From Myrica gale (Eukaryota > Streptophyta > Magnoliopsida > Fagales > Myricaceae), in NCBI GenBank assembly GCA_963930655.1, contig OZ005604.1:5280001-5344000 (forward strand): a stretch of DNA of 64,000 nt. The letters run 5' to 3'. How positions within the stretch are numbered: the stretch's first letter is position 1; each line of letters begins with the position of its first letter. The translations under genes and the position numbers were made by a program. The notes beneath the pieces were generated by a model that was not told where the DNA came from, searched no databases, and saw only the letters and a program-made list of their open reading frames with translations. Shown one piece after another: positions 32,533-48,857 of this stretch.

Positions 32533-34668
32533 GTTAAAAAAATACAAACTAAAAGATCAAATTCTGAAAAAATAAAATTTAGAAATTAAAAAATAAAAAT
32601 AAGTAAAATTTAAGGACTAAAATATTATTTTCTAAAAGTTTTATTTTTAAACTTAAGAAAACTATGAAAAATTGAAAGACTAAATTTTTTATTTAAAAAA
32701 AAACCCAATAACTAATAATAAAAACTGTGTACAAGTCCGAAGGCCAAAAATAATTCTTTCTTTAAAAAAATAAAAACTACTGTGAATTTTGAGCCGTCTT
32801 CTATGCCGCTTCTTAACAAATTAACAACTTCCACCTCCCTTTCACCTCACCCAAGTCTCAAGGTACCAAGTCATCGTGAAGCAGATAGGCATGTTTCGGG
32901 TCTTCCGAAAGTTGCTATTTAACAGAACAAAACAAAAAAAGCATGAGAAGAAAATGCATGAAAGGCGTGATCAACGAACTTTCAAATTTCCGGGGCCTTA
33001 GTTACTCCCCGCCATTTGAATGCTCGCTCCTTTCAGTCGTCATGCTCAGCTACCTCCTAGGGAAGCGCGGTCTTTAGACGACAGCCACCGTCCTCCTAAC
33101 TTGTCAATGCCCAATCATGATCCGCCCACACGCTTTGAAACCCATTCAATAATAGGGCTGTTTAACTCTGGTGTAGTGTCGATTTTGGCCAAAACCGGCA
33201 TCCTTACCGGATAAGTCGATTTTCAAATAATTGTCAATTACTCTGTTAAGGGCAAAAACCAGCTATTAACAGTAGAGGTTTCCGGTAACCCTACATTCGT
33301 ATTGACTCATTTTTTTAGCATATTACGCACTTGACTCGATATATATTGTTTTCTTTTTGGTCACTTGATCACATATCAATAAAATCTAAAATAATGATTT
33401 AGATCAGCATCAATCCTTTAACTATGCACGATCATGGAAGGATCCAACAACTGATTTTCATAAAATCATATACCTTCATATTTATCCTTGAATATTGCAT
33501 CAAAAGCTTACTTAAGCTTGTATATTGGTCATCAGACGGATCCAACAATATGAAAAAAGCTTCTGAAGCAAAAAGAGCAATAACATAGGGAATTTTCTGT
33601 CATGAGTTTTTTACAGCATTTTGCACAAATATCAACAGAATCCGGAGTTGCATTACATCCTTCCTCTTTTCTATTTCTTAGTTCAAATGCTAGTTTGTTT
33701 TTATATTGTACTATTTTACAAGTTCACAAAAGTACAAATGCATTCATAAATTTCAGCCGTCTATAAAATTGAATTTCAAACACTAAAAATAGTAAACAAA
33801 TAGGGAAAAGTAAAACAATAATGTATATATCACTACTTTCAATAGAATAAATTAAAATCAATAAACTCATTGATTTTTAAATTCATATCGAAATGAATCT
33901 CAATTATTGAGAGAGATGTGACAGAGGAAATGAAACGTGATTGATGAGTGAAGGAGAGCCTGAGGGGAGAAGAGGAAAAATTTGTGATCGACGAAGGAGA
34001 CACGGCAGCCGACAGGCGCGGTGACGGAAAAGTAATCGCAGAAGATCATTCCTCTGCCCTGCTGACGGGGTTAAGGATTATGTTACCCACCGCCCTTTTG
34101 CTCCTTTATAAATATTTTAAAATTAGAATATTTTGTTATGTACATCTTTTTAAATTGCAATTGGAATAGAAAATTTCCAAAGGTATCGTGTCCAATATTC
34201 CATTACCAAATTAAACATTAACTTAGTTGGCAGTCACACAACGATGAAATGACAAAAAGCTCCTTCACAAAGTAATTAATTATTCATACGAGAGAGGAAT
34301 AAGATAATGTGTTGTATACCCTTTACGGGGAGTTAAATTGCACAAGTCCTCGGCATGTCAACCCTCCTCCTTAAGGCCTAGAAAAAAAACCCTCCTCCTT
34401 AAGACCCGAAATACCAAAATTATCCCTGCACTTTCTGCCTTTATCTTCACGCTCCCACATTACTCACGCCAACAAATCACCCTCTGTTCCTATTTGTCTG
34501 TCTTGGGTTCTCTCACCTATTAAAAGTGTCTCCGCCCCCTCCCCCGGTTTCCGATCGTCCAGCTCCTCTTCTTCTTCTTTTTCTTCGAATAAAAAATCTG
34601 AAACCCTTACTAGTATTTCCTGCTCTAAGAGAGAGTTAGAGAGAGATCCGAATCGTTGAATCTCCACC
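32533..34668. other. Spacer and kinase 5' region
   Basis: AT-rich spacer with no recognised gene. The last 150 bp are probably the promoter and 5' UTR of the kinase: a weak TATA-like CTATTAAAAG at about 34518, then a pyrimidine-rich run (CTCTTCTTCTTCTTTTTCTTC at 34564-34584). The - strand frame 34464-34709 is antisense to this leader and exon 1 and is not a gene. Confidence 0.55.
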
Positions 34669-38752
<4,084 letters not shown>

Positions 38753-41700
38753 TATGTGGTAATTTTATCAGGCTCATACTTCAGTCAAGTTAGGGATTGG
38801 ACTCTTCCTTATTTGCTTTCTGTCTCAGAGATGTCAGTATTTGTGACTTTTCTGCATTGTGTTTTTAGCTGTGGGTCTGCTCAAGAAGATTCTAGCGATA
38901 CACTCTTTGAAGCTGCAGATGTGTTGCAACTTGATGTTGTGTTTCCACTATCCATGTGAGAGGGTCTCAGTGATGCATCTATGGAGGCTGCAAAATGTGC
39001 AACTAATGTGATGCACTCCATTAGTTCCTGTATTGATGCCAACTGCGTAATTTTTTCTTAAGGTGACTACAATCACATTTGTTGTCATAAACACAGACTT
39101 CAAAAGCTTGGGCCCTGCGCTGTACATAGACGTCACAAGTGGCTCGTGGAAAACTTGTATTTACCATCCTATGTAATATGAATGATGCGTGAAAGTATTC
39201 ATTAGTTTCCATTTCTAGTCATAGTTAATAAGTGTTTTTTGTGGCAAAAGCGGGCTGTTGACAGTTTATTTATTTGACTTGATCCCTGGTTATGAGTTGC
39301 TGGTGTAAGCTTAATGTTCTGTCTTTTGGATCAGAACCTTCGGTGTGCTGGAGGAATTTTAGCTAGTAATTAATCGTTCTTGATCGCTAATAGTTCTGAT
39401 CGCCCATGTTTTGGGGTTTCGTATCTGAAGCATAAACTGAAGAAGTTATTGCATGTTTTGATTCTCTCTTTTGACTAGGTTAATGGGCTATACATTATGA
39501 CAGTGATTTCTTGAAGTGATCAGGTCAATTTACATGTGTTTCCGATACTCCAAGCATATGATTTTGAACGAGGCCGAAAATTTTGCTCAGTGAGCTCTAG
39601 AATTATTACACTTGTTGCATATGAAAGGTAGTGTTTTACAACAGATTCTAATCTCCAAACATATGATGCGCTGGTCTAAATTGTAGAAGATAGGACATTA
39701 ATATGTCACTTATCTGATCTTTCAGGGCTTGATCTTTCTTTCCTAGAAGTTATTATGATATTGTTGTGTAGAACATTGGAGAATCTCGGCGTTCTTGTAC
39801 TTGCTATTGTTTTATTCCAATGTTTCATTTCTACATATCTTAGAGCCAATTAAACTCAGTGGCCATCCGTGTTCCATGTTATAACTTATAGGCCAGACAA
39901 TATAACTCCCACTCTGGTCTCATCTTCCGTTCCATTCTTTACACAGTGCAAGTAGTTTCTGTCTCTGTTTCAGCAAGTTATGCAAGGTGTTATATATTCA
40001 TAGCATATTGATGTTTGTGTTTTAAGACTAGATTTTACATAACCTGCTCAGTTATCAGCTCGTACTTTGCAATTTGCAGGATTTTTCTTTCGCCTCGACA
40101 TGGTTTGAAGGATGGAAGATGGCTGGGGAATGCCATTAATGGATGGTATACGATGACCAGAAAACACGCTTTGTTCGGCGTGCTTACTGGGGGCGAAGGC
40201 AAGCAAGAAACATTAACATCAATGAGTTTTTTGTGTACTGGTTCTGGAAATTAGTAGATGGCATGACACCTTGATTTGAACAAAAATTGCGAACTTGGTA
40301 GTTTCTCAGCAGGAAGGAGCTGCTTCCTGCTAAACGGGGTATTAGACTATTATTCTCTTACTGGGAGTGGTATTCGATGCATTAAAAATGATTACTTGGT
40401 TGTGGTGAAATCTGCAGAGCATTGGTGCTGTTGGTGCTCGGGATGTTATTAGTATCTGCCATGGCCATGAGATATAAGAATCCCATCATGCCCCTTTTGT
40501 TGATGTGCCACCATGGCTGTCTGAAAGGGTTTCTCAGTGCTGGCTGTCAGGTATGTTACTTTTGAAAGAAGGTTAGTGGGGGGACTTGTTGGGTTGCCAT
40601 TGCCACAGTAAGGATTGAGCACGGGGGATGATTTGCTGTGGTTTCACTGTGAGCCTTGGAATCCAGGCAGTATTTCTCATCATATGAGTATTTGGTTCGT
40701 CAAGTTGTTTCAGGAGAGATGGTGGTGGCATCAGCATTCCCCTGCCTCCCCCCCCCCCCCCCCCTCTTTATCAACCGCATGGGCCGCGTGTTGCTTCTGG
40801 ACATGTTAGGTGAAATTTTGCAATTTGTATTCAGGAATAGGAACGATGGCCCTGTCCGTGCTTTGCTGCTGATGCTGCCTTGGGAAAAGCGTATTTGGTG
40901 CTTGCAAACCAATGCTATCTCGCGAAAGAAAATAAAAAATAAAAAGGAAGAAACGATGCAAGAAAGTAGGTCGTTTGCAAAGGCAGTCGAGGTGAGTTCC
41001 TAAGTGATGCTATATGGGTAGAAGAGGAGGCCTTTATATCTCCGATTATAAAGGCTTTGCTATTCATCTTCTAAGCTTCCCTTCCCCCACTTTTTCTCTT
41101 GCTTTTTGAATTTTTTCGTGTCATTTTGGGGATCTATCAATTTCTAACATTGTGGCCGTCTGGTTCCAACCTGCTTCCGCCGGATAGGAGAAAGCCGAAC
41201 CATTGAGTTCTGCGAGAGGGTACTTTTCTTAGTCAATGCTGGAATCTGTACATTCTTGGAATACATCCGCAGAAATTTGGATTAGACGTGGTATTTGCGA
41301 CCCAGTGTTTTTTTCCCAGGCATGGTTGCTACTGTTGTCGGTTGGTCCTCAAAGGTTTGCTTTATCTCTGAAAAATAAATAAAGAACAAGAAATATAAAG
41401 GAGCATAGCGAGGCAAATTGTTACATTCGGCCCCCTCAACTTGGTACCTTTGACTATTGAGATTGTGGCATATGAACATTCGGCCCCCTCAAAAGATCAT
41501 TATGTTCTAATTGTAAATGATATCAACGTAAAACATGATTCAATGAATTTCAAAGAAGCTACAAGTCTTGCAGAAACGAAAGAATAACTTGATGCTTTGA
41601 ATAAGAAATTGACTCAATAAATAAAAACAGCAGTTATTTCATTGAAGACTTAAAGTTAATACTCAACAAATAAAAATTCAAATCATTTATTAAAATTTTT

Positions 41701-42004
41701 AATTTTTTTATTAAATAAAGGATAAGATCAAATTCAGTCATTTATTTATTTATTATCATATAACTATAAGACATAATTTAAACAGAATAGTCTAATTCAG
41801 AGTATTTGCTTGATTTGTAACCTATCCTATAAATATATCAAGATAATTAAGACCGACTCAGTCCTTCGATTTGTTTATAGCCCCAGGAGAGCCATAATAA
41901 CAATGGCATCAGTAATGTTAACGACTATGACTATCTAGTCATAGTAATTACAGGTTGAGTACAGTTGATATAGTTGAGACTCGATCAAAATATGATGAAG
42001 TTTT
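38753..42004. other. Kinase 3' region and spacer
   Basis: No gene recognised. The first several hundred bases are probably 3' UTR of the kinase; the polyadenylation site could not be placed. A 17-base C homopolymer lies at 40748-40764. Frames at 40015-40254 and 40656-41003 have no motif support. From about 41480 the sequence is AT-rich. Confidence 0.5.
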
Positions 42005-42140
42005 GGAACTAACAAACTTACCGAGTCAAAGTAAAGTCATAGGATGCAAATGAGTATTAAGGAAGAAATTCAAAGTTGAAGAAAGCTCAAAAAATTATAA
42101 GGCTAGATTGGTGGCAAAAGGGTATACTCAACAGTGTAGT
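42005..42140 (+). pseudogene. Copia reverse transcriptase scrap
   Basis: Translates as VIGCK*VLRKKFKVEESSKN then YKARLVAKGYTQQ, the opening motif of the Ty1/Copia reverse transcriptase (KVIGCKWVFK.K....G....YKARLVAKGY.Q). The conserved Trp codon is TGA. Only this motif survives and the frame dies soon after. Remnant of a Copia element, upstream of and unrelated to the Gypsy gag that follows. Confidence 0.8.
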
Positions 42141-42239
42141 CCTTTGAATAACTAGGAAAAATCGATTGCTATCTGTGCAATTACAAAATTGGAGCAAACC
42201 TCATACTATTATGGTTGACCTTTATGGTCTGCCACTTGA

Positions 42240-43455
42240 TCTTATGTTTCATGTGTTGTAATTAAGCTATTACGTCTTGGAATTGTATTGCAAATTAGTC
42301 ATGAGTTTGGGTCGTCTCTCTTACGATCCTATATTTCCGTTGTATGTATGAATGTAAGAGTACGCTGGAGCTTTCCCCTCGGGATTGCTCGTGGCTGTCA
42401 TGGTCCCTGCGGGACTGCGTTCGGGGCGTGACAGTTAAGTTAGTATCAGAGGATTAGAGAGTAGAGCCATGAGACATAGGGAATGGATTAGAACCCTAAA
42501 CCCTAGAGATATAAGTTATATGTTAAGTGTCAAATACGTTAGACTTCTAAGTTGAGATTTGTTCTAAGCTAAACGATAACCTTGAAGTGCAGGATGGCAC
42601 CCAGAGGACCACAGAGAAATCGGGGACTCGAGGCTCAGGGTGTTACCACCGATGAAGTCTTAAGGCACATGGCTCAGCTTATTGCCGAGCAGGTGCAACA
42701 AGGTGTCAATGTAGAAGGGGCACGAGGTCGCCCTGCGGGGTGTACATTTGATCAGTTTAATTGTCAGCACCCGCCAACGTACAATGGCAAAGGAGATGCT
42801 ATTCTGGCAGAGAACTGGCTGGTGGAGATTAAAGAGTTACTCGAAGTATTGGGGTGTACTGATGCCCAGAAGCTGAGCTTTGCTACGTTTAAGCTACAGG
42901 GAGATGCCAAAAGGTGGTGGCATTCTGAGAAAGTATTATTAAGCCAGGAGTTGGGGGAACATCCCATAACCTGGGAAAGGTTTCAACAAGAGTTCTTAGA
43001 CCGTTACTTCCCAAGGACAACTCGGGAAGCAAAAGCAAGGGAGTTTGCCACCCTAGCTCAAGGTACTATGACAGTGGAGCAGTATGCTGGACGATTCATG
43101 GAGTTAGTACGGTTTGCCTTGTACTTGGTGCCGGACGAAGAGAGAAAAGCTATAAAGTTCGAAGGACTTCACCCACGGGTCTATGACAGAGTGTATAGCC
43201 ATAATCTTAAGACCCTAGCCGAGGCGATAGAAAGGGTGGTGATCGTGGAGCGAGATTACAAAGAATAGCGGCTTACCATGAGCAGCAGAAGAGGAAGGCT
43301 CCTTCCAATCCAACAATACCGCAGATGCCCTGGAAGAGAAGTAAGCCAGATTCATCGCAGAGACAGCACCAGAGACCGATCCAGAGGCCGAACCAAAGGC
43401 CCAGTGGAACTCAGACTTCCGGAGGGAACCAATTTCCTTTTGCACTTGTTACACA
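42240..43455 (+). mobile_element. Ty3/Gypsy retrotransposon remnant (LTR end, PBS, gag)
   Basis: The 3' end of an LTR (GGGGCGTGACA, to 42433) is followed by a primer-binding site TTAGTATCAGAGG (about 42440-42452), one or two changes from the initiator tRNA-Met type TGGTATCAGAGC. A leader and gag gene follow. Protease, polymerase and integrase are missing: the homology stops at about 43450 and AT-rich sequence follows. The LTR 5' end is not resolved, so the left limit is approximate. Confidence 0.75.
42594..43445 (+). pseudogene. Gypsy gag, frameshifted and truncated
   Basis: Starts at ATG 42594 (MAPRGPQRN); the wider frame begins earlier without an ATG. The retrotransposon gag core is clear: FDQFNCQHPPTYNGKGDA, AENWLVEIKELLEVLG, KLSFATFKLQGDAKRWW, TWERFQQEFLDRYFP and FATLAQGTMTVEQYAGRFMEL. 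The frame hits TAG at 43266-43268. In another frame the protein goes on AAYHEQQKRKAPSNP then a Gln/Pro/Arg-rich hinge, and stops before any CCHC zinc knuckle. It is a capsid-type structural protein of a dead element. Confidence 0.85.
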
Positions 43456-44750
43456 GAGAATTTTTAAAATTCTCAATAAACTTCGTATTTTTACACATAC
43501 ATTTTATATTTTTTGTAAACTCCAATAAATTTTAATATTTAAAAATTTTTCAAGAATTTCGGTAAACAAACAACACCTTTAATGGATAATTGTTGTGCTG
43601 TGAGGGGAATGGGATATCATTAATCTCAGGCCAGATAGATGGGGGACATTGGGGAGTATAAACTTTCGTGAACTAGGGGCACAAATGCCCTTTCACAAAT
43701 TGTATCCTTTAATTTTATATATTTTATATCTTTTATCAAATATTTTTGTCAAATTAAACTAAAAAATAACAATAATGCTCCTAAATTCATTTTGTCGATT
43801 GAGAGCATTATTGTAAATTCAATAAGTCATCATAGGCATTATCGTCAATTTTTAGGTGAAAAAAACTCGACTTCTTTTCAATTTAAAAGGAAAATTTTGA
43901 CCCAAGTACATAGTGTGAAGTTGGAATGTATATTGTGTCAAAAGCTAGTAGTGTAGGATATGATGTGGCAAATCTAGTATAATTGACAGGTGAAAATATA
44001 TTTATTCTTAAAATTAAAATATTTTGTTAGGCATTTAATGAAAGTTTACCGAAAATAGATCCAGCCGATGTGTCATTATATAACCTGCCTTCTTTGTTAA
44101 ACCATGACAAAAGCAACTTATGTTCGAGCTTGGGAACACATCACTCAAAGGAAAATTGGTTTAGGTTTAACAAATTAGTTGAATCACAAAGAGGCATTTG
44201 ATCATAATTAGAGAAGTTAACCATATGATATCTAAGAAGGAAAATACAGCTTTCCTTTAAAAAATAAATTATCCATGTAGTCCAATTTTCGGACCGTTGA
44301 ACCATAATTTCTTTCAAAATCAATTGGTGTCAAGCGAACGTCACTCAAGTCTCAACATCGCACCCAACGGACCTATTTTAAGAGAACTGACAGAGAGCGG
44401 CAATGTGAAACTCAAACATCCATGAGGGCCAAACAAGAAATATAATTATGAGATAAATTTATAAATCATCTAATGACTTATTAGTCAGATACAGCATAAG
44501 TATTTTGCAAGAACTTTCAATTTGAATATATGGAGAAAAATAAGTAAACGGATTAATTTATGTTCCAAACTACAATGCCGTAAAACCAATGGCACGATCC
44601 CTGTTACAATAATCATTATGGAGATCGCTGTAATCTTATCTACAAAATGGGATTTGATACATTCTCTAATGACTTCAACGACTCGTTTGGGCCCGATATT
44701 CCAATCTCATTGTCACAACCTTGCCATGTTTTGTTTTTCCCCCCTAAAAC
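43456..44750. other. AT-rich spacer, no gene
   Basis: No family-like frame. The part adjoining 44750 is probably the 3' UTR of the glyoxalase gene on the - strand. The + frame 44522-44827 is antisense to its last exon and is not a gene. Confidence 0.55.
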
Positions 44751-47700
44751 TCACTCCAACTCCTTCACAAAATCAACATTATCTACAAAAACCTGCAAAA
44801 TGGACAAAGAAGCACCAAACTAAATGAATTTACACCAATGGATGAAAACATCAGGAGCTACTCTTACTACACAAATCCAAGTCCAACATTGATCAAGAAA
44901 AATATCACATTTTCACAAGTTCATTGTGAACTTTCCTGCATGCGTCAGTGGGATAGTAGTTATGATCGTCAGATGACCTAGTCTTTGGTTTTAATCCTTC
45001 TATTGTGCTCAAGTATATGCACGAAGAATTGTCTTTTGAGTAGCCTCAAATTAAGCCAAAGCTCACTTCTTCTCCGTAAATGAACCCTAAGGCTTTCCTT
45101 GAAAGTATGCCTAAAGCTAAAGCCTAGAGGTAGAAGTTCTTCCACTACTAGTTCGCAAACATATTTTAACCAGGTACTTTAAAGAACCCCCACCATATTG
45201 TACATATTGCGTTCTGAACTATGCTTGACAGTTCTAGCAGAGGTGAAACGTGCAGTGGATGCAGAAAATACCTCATCAACTTATACGTGCAAACGCTGAT
45301 AAAAAAAAAAACAAAGGTCCTTGAACACAAGCATGAAAACATAAAACACTTATAAGCCATACCGTCTTCCAACCATCAGGATCCAAGCATGCGGTAATCT
45401 TGGTGTTGATACCCGGTAATGGACCAGGTTCCCGTGTGATCTTCCCCCCTACAAGTTTAATAGCTTCTGCAGTTCTGTAGACATCATCAGTGCCTATTGC
45501 AATCTGCAAGGATGTAAGAAATCAGTCACCAAAAGGAAGAGGGGGGGAGGGGGGGGAGAAGGAAGGGGAAAGAGTATAGTTTCCTACCTGCGCATAGCCA
45601 TTTCCTTTCTCATACTCGGTGACCCCATAGTTGAATGTCAATTCTAGAACAGCACTTTTATCTTCAGGTCCATAACCCATCATTGCTATTGTATACTAAA
45701 GAAGCAAAAAACCACTAGATTATGTGAATAAGGCACAGAAACTAATTACCAAGAACTCTATGTGACTCTTGAGTGCAAACATTTTAATCGAATGGAAACT
45801 AAGAGTCCAAGAGGATGGTCCCACAGAAAGCCCCATACAGGCATCTCTTCATCACAGCCCAATACAGCTTAACTATAATTTACTAAAATTGACTGTAGAA
45901 AGATAACAGCGCCTACATAAACATAGCAAAAAATGGATTTCTTTTAGTGGCTAACTCGCCAATAGATTTCCTTAAGTATTATTGGTATTGAGTATTACTG
46001 AAGTGATTTCTCTATGCAGCACTAACTCATCAATGGATTTCCTTGAGCAGATAATCTTCTAGTTATAAATTCTCATGATGACAGAGTAGGGAATGACCAG
46101 TATTGAATGTAGGTATATGCAACTATTTCCATGTTCAGGTGAGTCAAATTTTATCCCCTTGTTGATACAACAACACTATAAGTATCCGTGTGACCTCACT
46201 ACATAGGTCAGTTAAAAGAATAGAATGCTTCGTGAAAAAAGGCATGAGGTTAGAGGCATCAAAAACTCCCCCACCAATCTAGTATAGATCCAAATTTTGA
46301 ACAATTTTATCTGTTACCAAAGTAGATTACTACGCAAAGATATAGCTCAATCTATTAGTCTAGACAAAGATGCCAAGATACCTTATACTCTGGATTATCA
46401 CGTTTGCGAAGAAGTTCCATGCCAAAGGCCTACATAAAAGGGGACATGGATTGAGCACTATATACATGATTTAATATATAAATGGTCATTTCAGCTTAAC
46501 TTAGCCGATGAGACTGCAAATTCCCAATATTGCGGAGAAAAAACTCTCACCTTCTCATAAAAATTTATGGAACGGTCAAGATCACCTACACGAAGCATGA
46601 CTTGACACAAGGGCTCAGGAGTAGGTCCCCTCTCCAAAAGTTCAAACTTGTAACCATCGAAGTCCTCAACAAATGCAATCACTGTGCTGCCACCTTTGAC
46701 TGGACCAGGTTCTCGGGTTACTTTGCCACCCTTAGCCTTTATGAGCTCCACAGTCTTGGCAACCTAATCAGAGACCACAAACATAAAACTCCAGTACAAG
46801 TCTGCTAAGAAACAACCATCTAGAGGACAGTCTAGCATATGTGATCAAAGCACAATAGTAAAGAGCTCGCAAACATAAGGGTTAAAAAAGCATTAAAGAA
46901 AATTATACCATGTGATTTAAGGAAGAAGATATGAGAAGTCATTCAAGAATAGGAACTTACATCTTCGACAGCAATACCAAAGTGGCCAAATCCAGTCCCA
47001 ATATCATACTTGTCAATCCCATAATCTGCAAGCATCAATAAAAATAAATATAAACCAAGTGCACCATCAAAAGGTACCAACACCACAGTAATTTTTGCAA
47101 TCAACTTCATGAAAGGACAAAGAAAAGTTCTAATCTGGGCAGTTCAGTAATTCATGAAAGGGAAGGGTCGTAAAGCTCGGAAATACAAAGATCTAGTGAG
47201 ATGGCCTACTGTAAGTGAGTTCAATAATAAAGTGAGAATCTTCAGGTCCGTATCCAAGAAAGGCATTTGTGTATCTCTCCTCTGGTATGTCACGTCTTCG
47301 CAGCAGTTTCATCCCAAGGCACTCTGTGTAGAATCTGCGATCACCAGACAAGTATATTTCACCCCACATTACTCTCATTCTAGTTGTTTAAAAGAATAGA
47401 TGGCAGGCAAATAAGACAAGATAGAAATTCACGTAACACAGAAAATGCATACTTTATGGTTTTGTCCAAGTCTCCAACACGGTAAACAACATGGAGCATT
47501 CTTCGGTTGTCTTTCTTGACCCACTCTAAGACATTTTCTTGTGTCGCACCTGTGCTTGCTTGGGCTGCATTTCCTGCTGCAACCACCCCCATGCTATTAC
47601 CCTCTCCTCTCAACAGCTTAGCAGCTTTCAGACCAAAGGACTGTGTATGTGGAACATCTGGAAAACAACTCAGGATCATTAACTTAGCTTAAAATTCCTG

Positions 47701-48559
47701 AAATTGGCCAACGAACAATATTCAAGTGTTTCCTATGCTATAGCATACCATTAGACGCAAGGTTTATAAAGGATGAGAAGTGTGTATGGGCAAAGATCAT
47801 GATGATAAATAATGTGAAAGATACACTAACGCTGAAATTACCTAATGAGGAAAAAAGGAGAAGTAGTACAATAACGACACATCTTTTAACAGAGTTACGG
47901 GAACCGTATTAGCTTAAGTTTGATACGCAGATACACACTCCTGAAATTGAACTTCAATTCCACCGGAATAAAAACAAAACAAAAAGAAAAAGAAATTGAA
48001 CTCACGTGAATGCAAATCTTTAATTGAAAGAAACATAGCAGACTGAATTGTTCGCTTTCATGTGTACCACAGTGAAGCCTTCACTTTTTCATAACGGCCC
48101 AATCCATATACTGACTTCTTACATTGGCAACGCATATGCATATATCCATGTGCGTGGGTGGAAATATCTACATGTACATATTATGTTTTTGGTGCATAAA
48201 CCTTCGGTTAATTCTGTGTTATAAATCAATTATATTGCCAATTATCCAAGCGTAGTTTCTACAATTCCTCAGTACAACAAAGACCACTAGATACGACCAA
48301 ATAACAACTCGGGAAGCCCCCAATCAATTTGCAAGCAGATCCTTGGAATGCATTACCAAAGCAGAGAAACCTCTAGGGCTCAATAAAAAAAGTAAAAACA
48401 AAGGAAGAATAAGCCCACAGGGGTTTTACCGCTACCGAGATGCAACATAGAGAGACGGCGAGAGGGGTTGTGGGAAGAGAGAGCAAAGCGGAGGAGAGGC
48501 AATTTCAGCGAGGAAAGAGAAGGTCGAATCGTGGACGCCATCGGTATTATCCGAACCAT
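44751..48559 (-). CDS. Glyoxalase I (lactoylglutathione lyase), two-domain plant form
   Basis: Nine exons on the - strand: 48559-48430, 47657-47453, 47334-47210, 47025-46961, 46763-46551, 46429-46382, 45695-45588, 45503-45363, 44792-44751. They join into 358 codons; a start at 48541 (MASTIRPS) would give 352. The enzyme isomerises the hemithioacetal of methylglyoxal and glutathione to S-lactoylglutathione. Residues 1 to about 43 are Ser/Leu/Arg-rich, like a plastid transit peptide. Two glyoxalase folds follow: domain 1 from [20 protein letters not shown] to [10 protein letters not shown], domain 2 from [17 protein letters not shown] to [15 protein letters not shown]. In domain 1 the usual EDPDGYKFE reads EDFDGYKFE. 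The last exon has only 14 codons ([13 protein letters not shown], stop), 570 bp from exon 8. Domain roles and metal type are not deduced here. Confidence 0.95.
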
Positions 48560-48857
48560 CTCAACTCGGTCCGCGCAATATTTTTGCCGGGCGGAAATAT
48601 ACCTCCGTGCCAAATTCCCTGTGGCTCTCTGTGTGAGGAGTGAGGGATGAAGGTGAAGGATAAGCTTTCTACTATTTCGTTCTTGTTTTTTTTTCACTTA
48701 TTTCCCTGAATAAAGGGAAAAGAATGGGAATAAAGGGGAAATGTGGGGTTGCGTTCTAATTTCTAAAGCTTTTTCTCCGGGGAGGGGGGATTTTTTACTT
48801 TTCTCTTGTACGATGAAGCAGTGGAGTGGAGTATGGTGGAACAAGGGGCTTTTGAAT

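Noticed and set aside
40748..40764. 17-base C homopolymer as a structural element
   Set aside because: Likely slippage or assembly uncertainty in non-coding sequence; nothing around it suggests function.
45166..45372. Read-through of glyoxalase exon 8 as an alternative C-terminus
   Set aside because: A GT donor follows GGTTGGAAGACG and the proper last exon ([13 protein letters not shown]) was found at 44751-44792.
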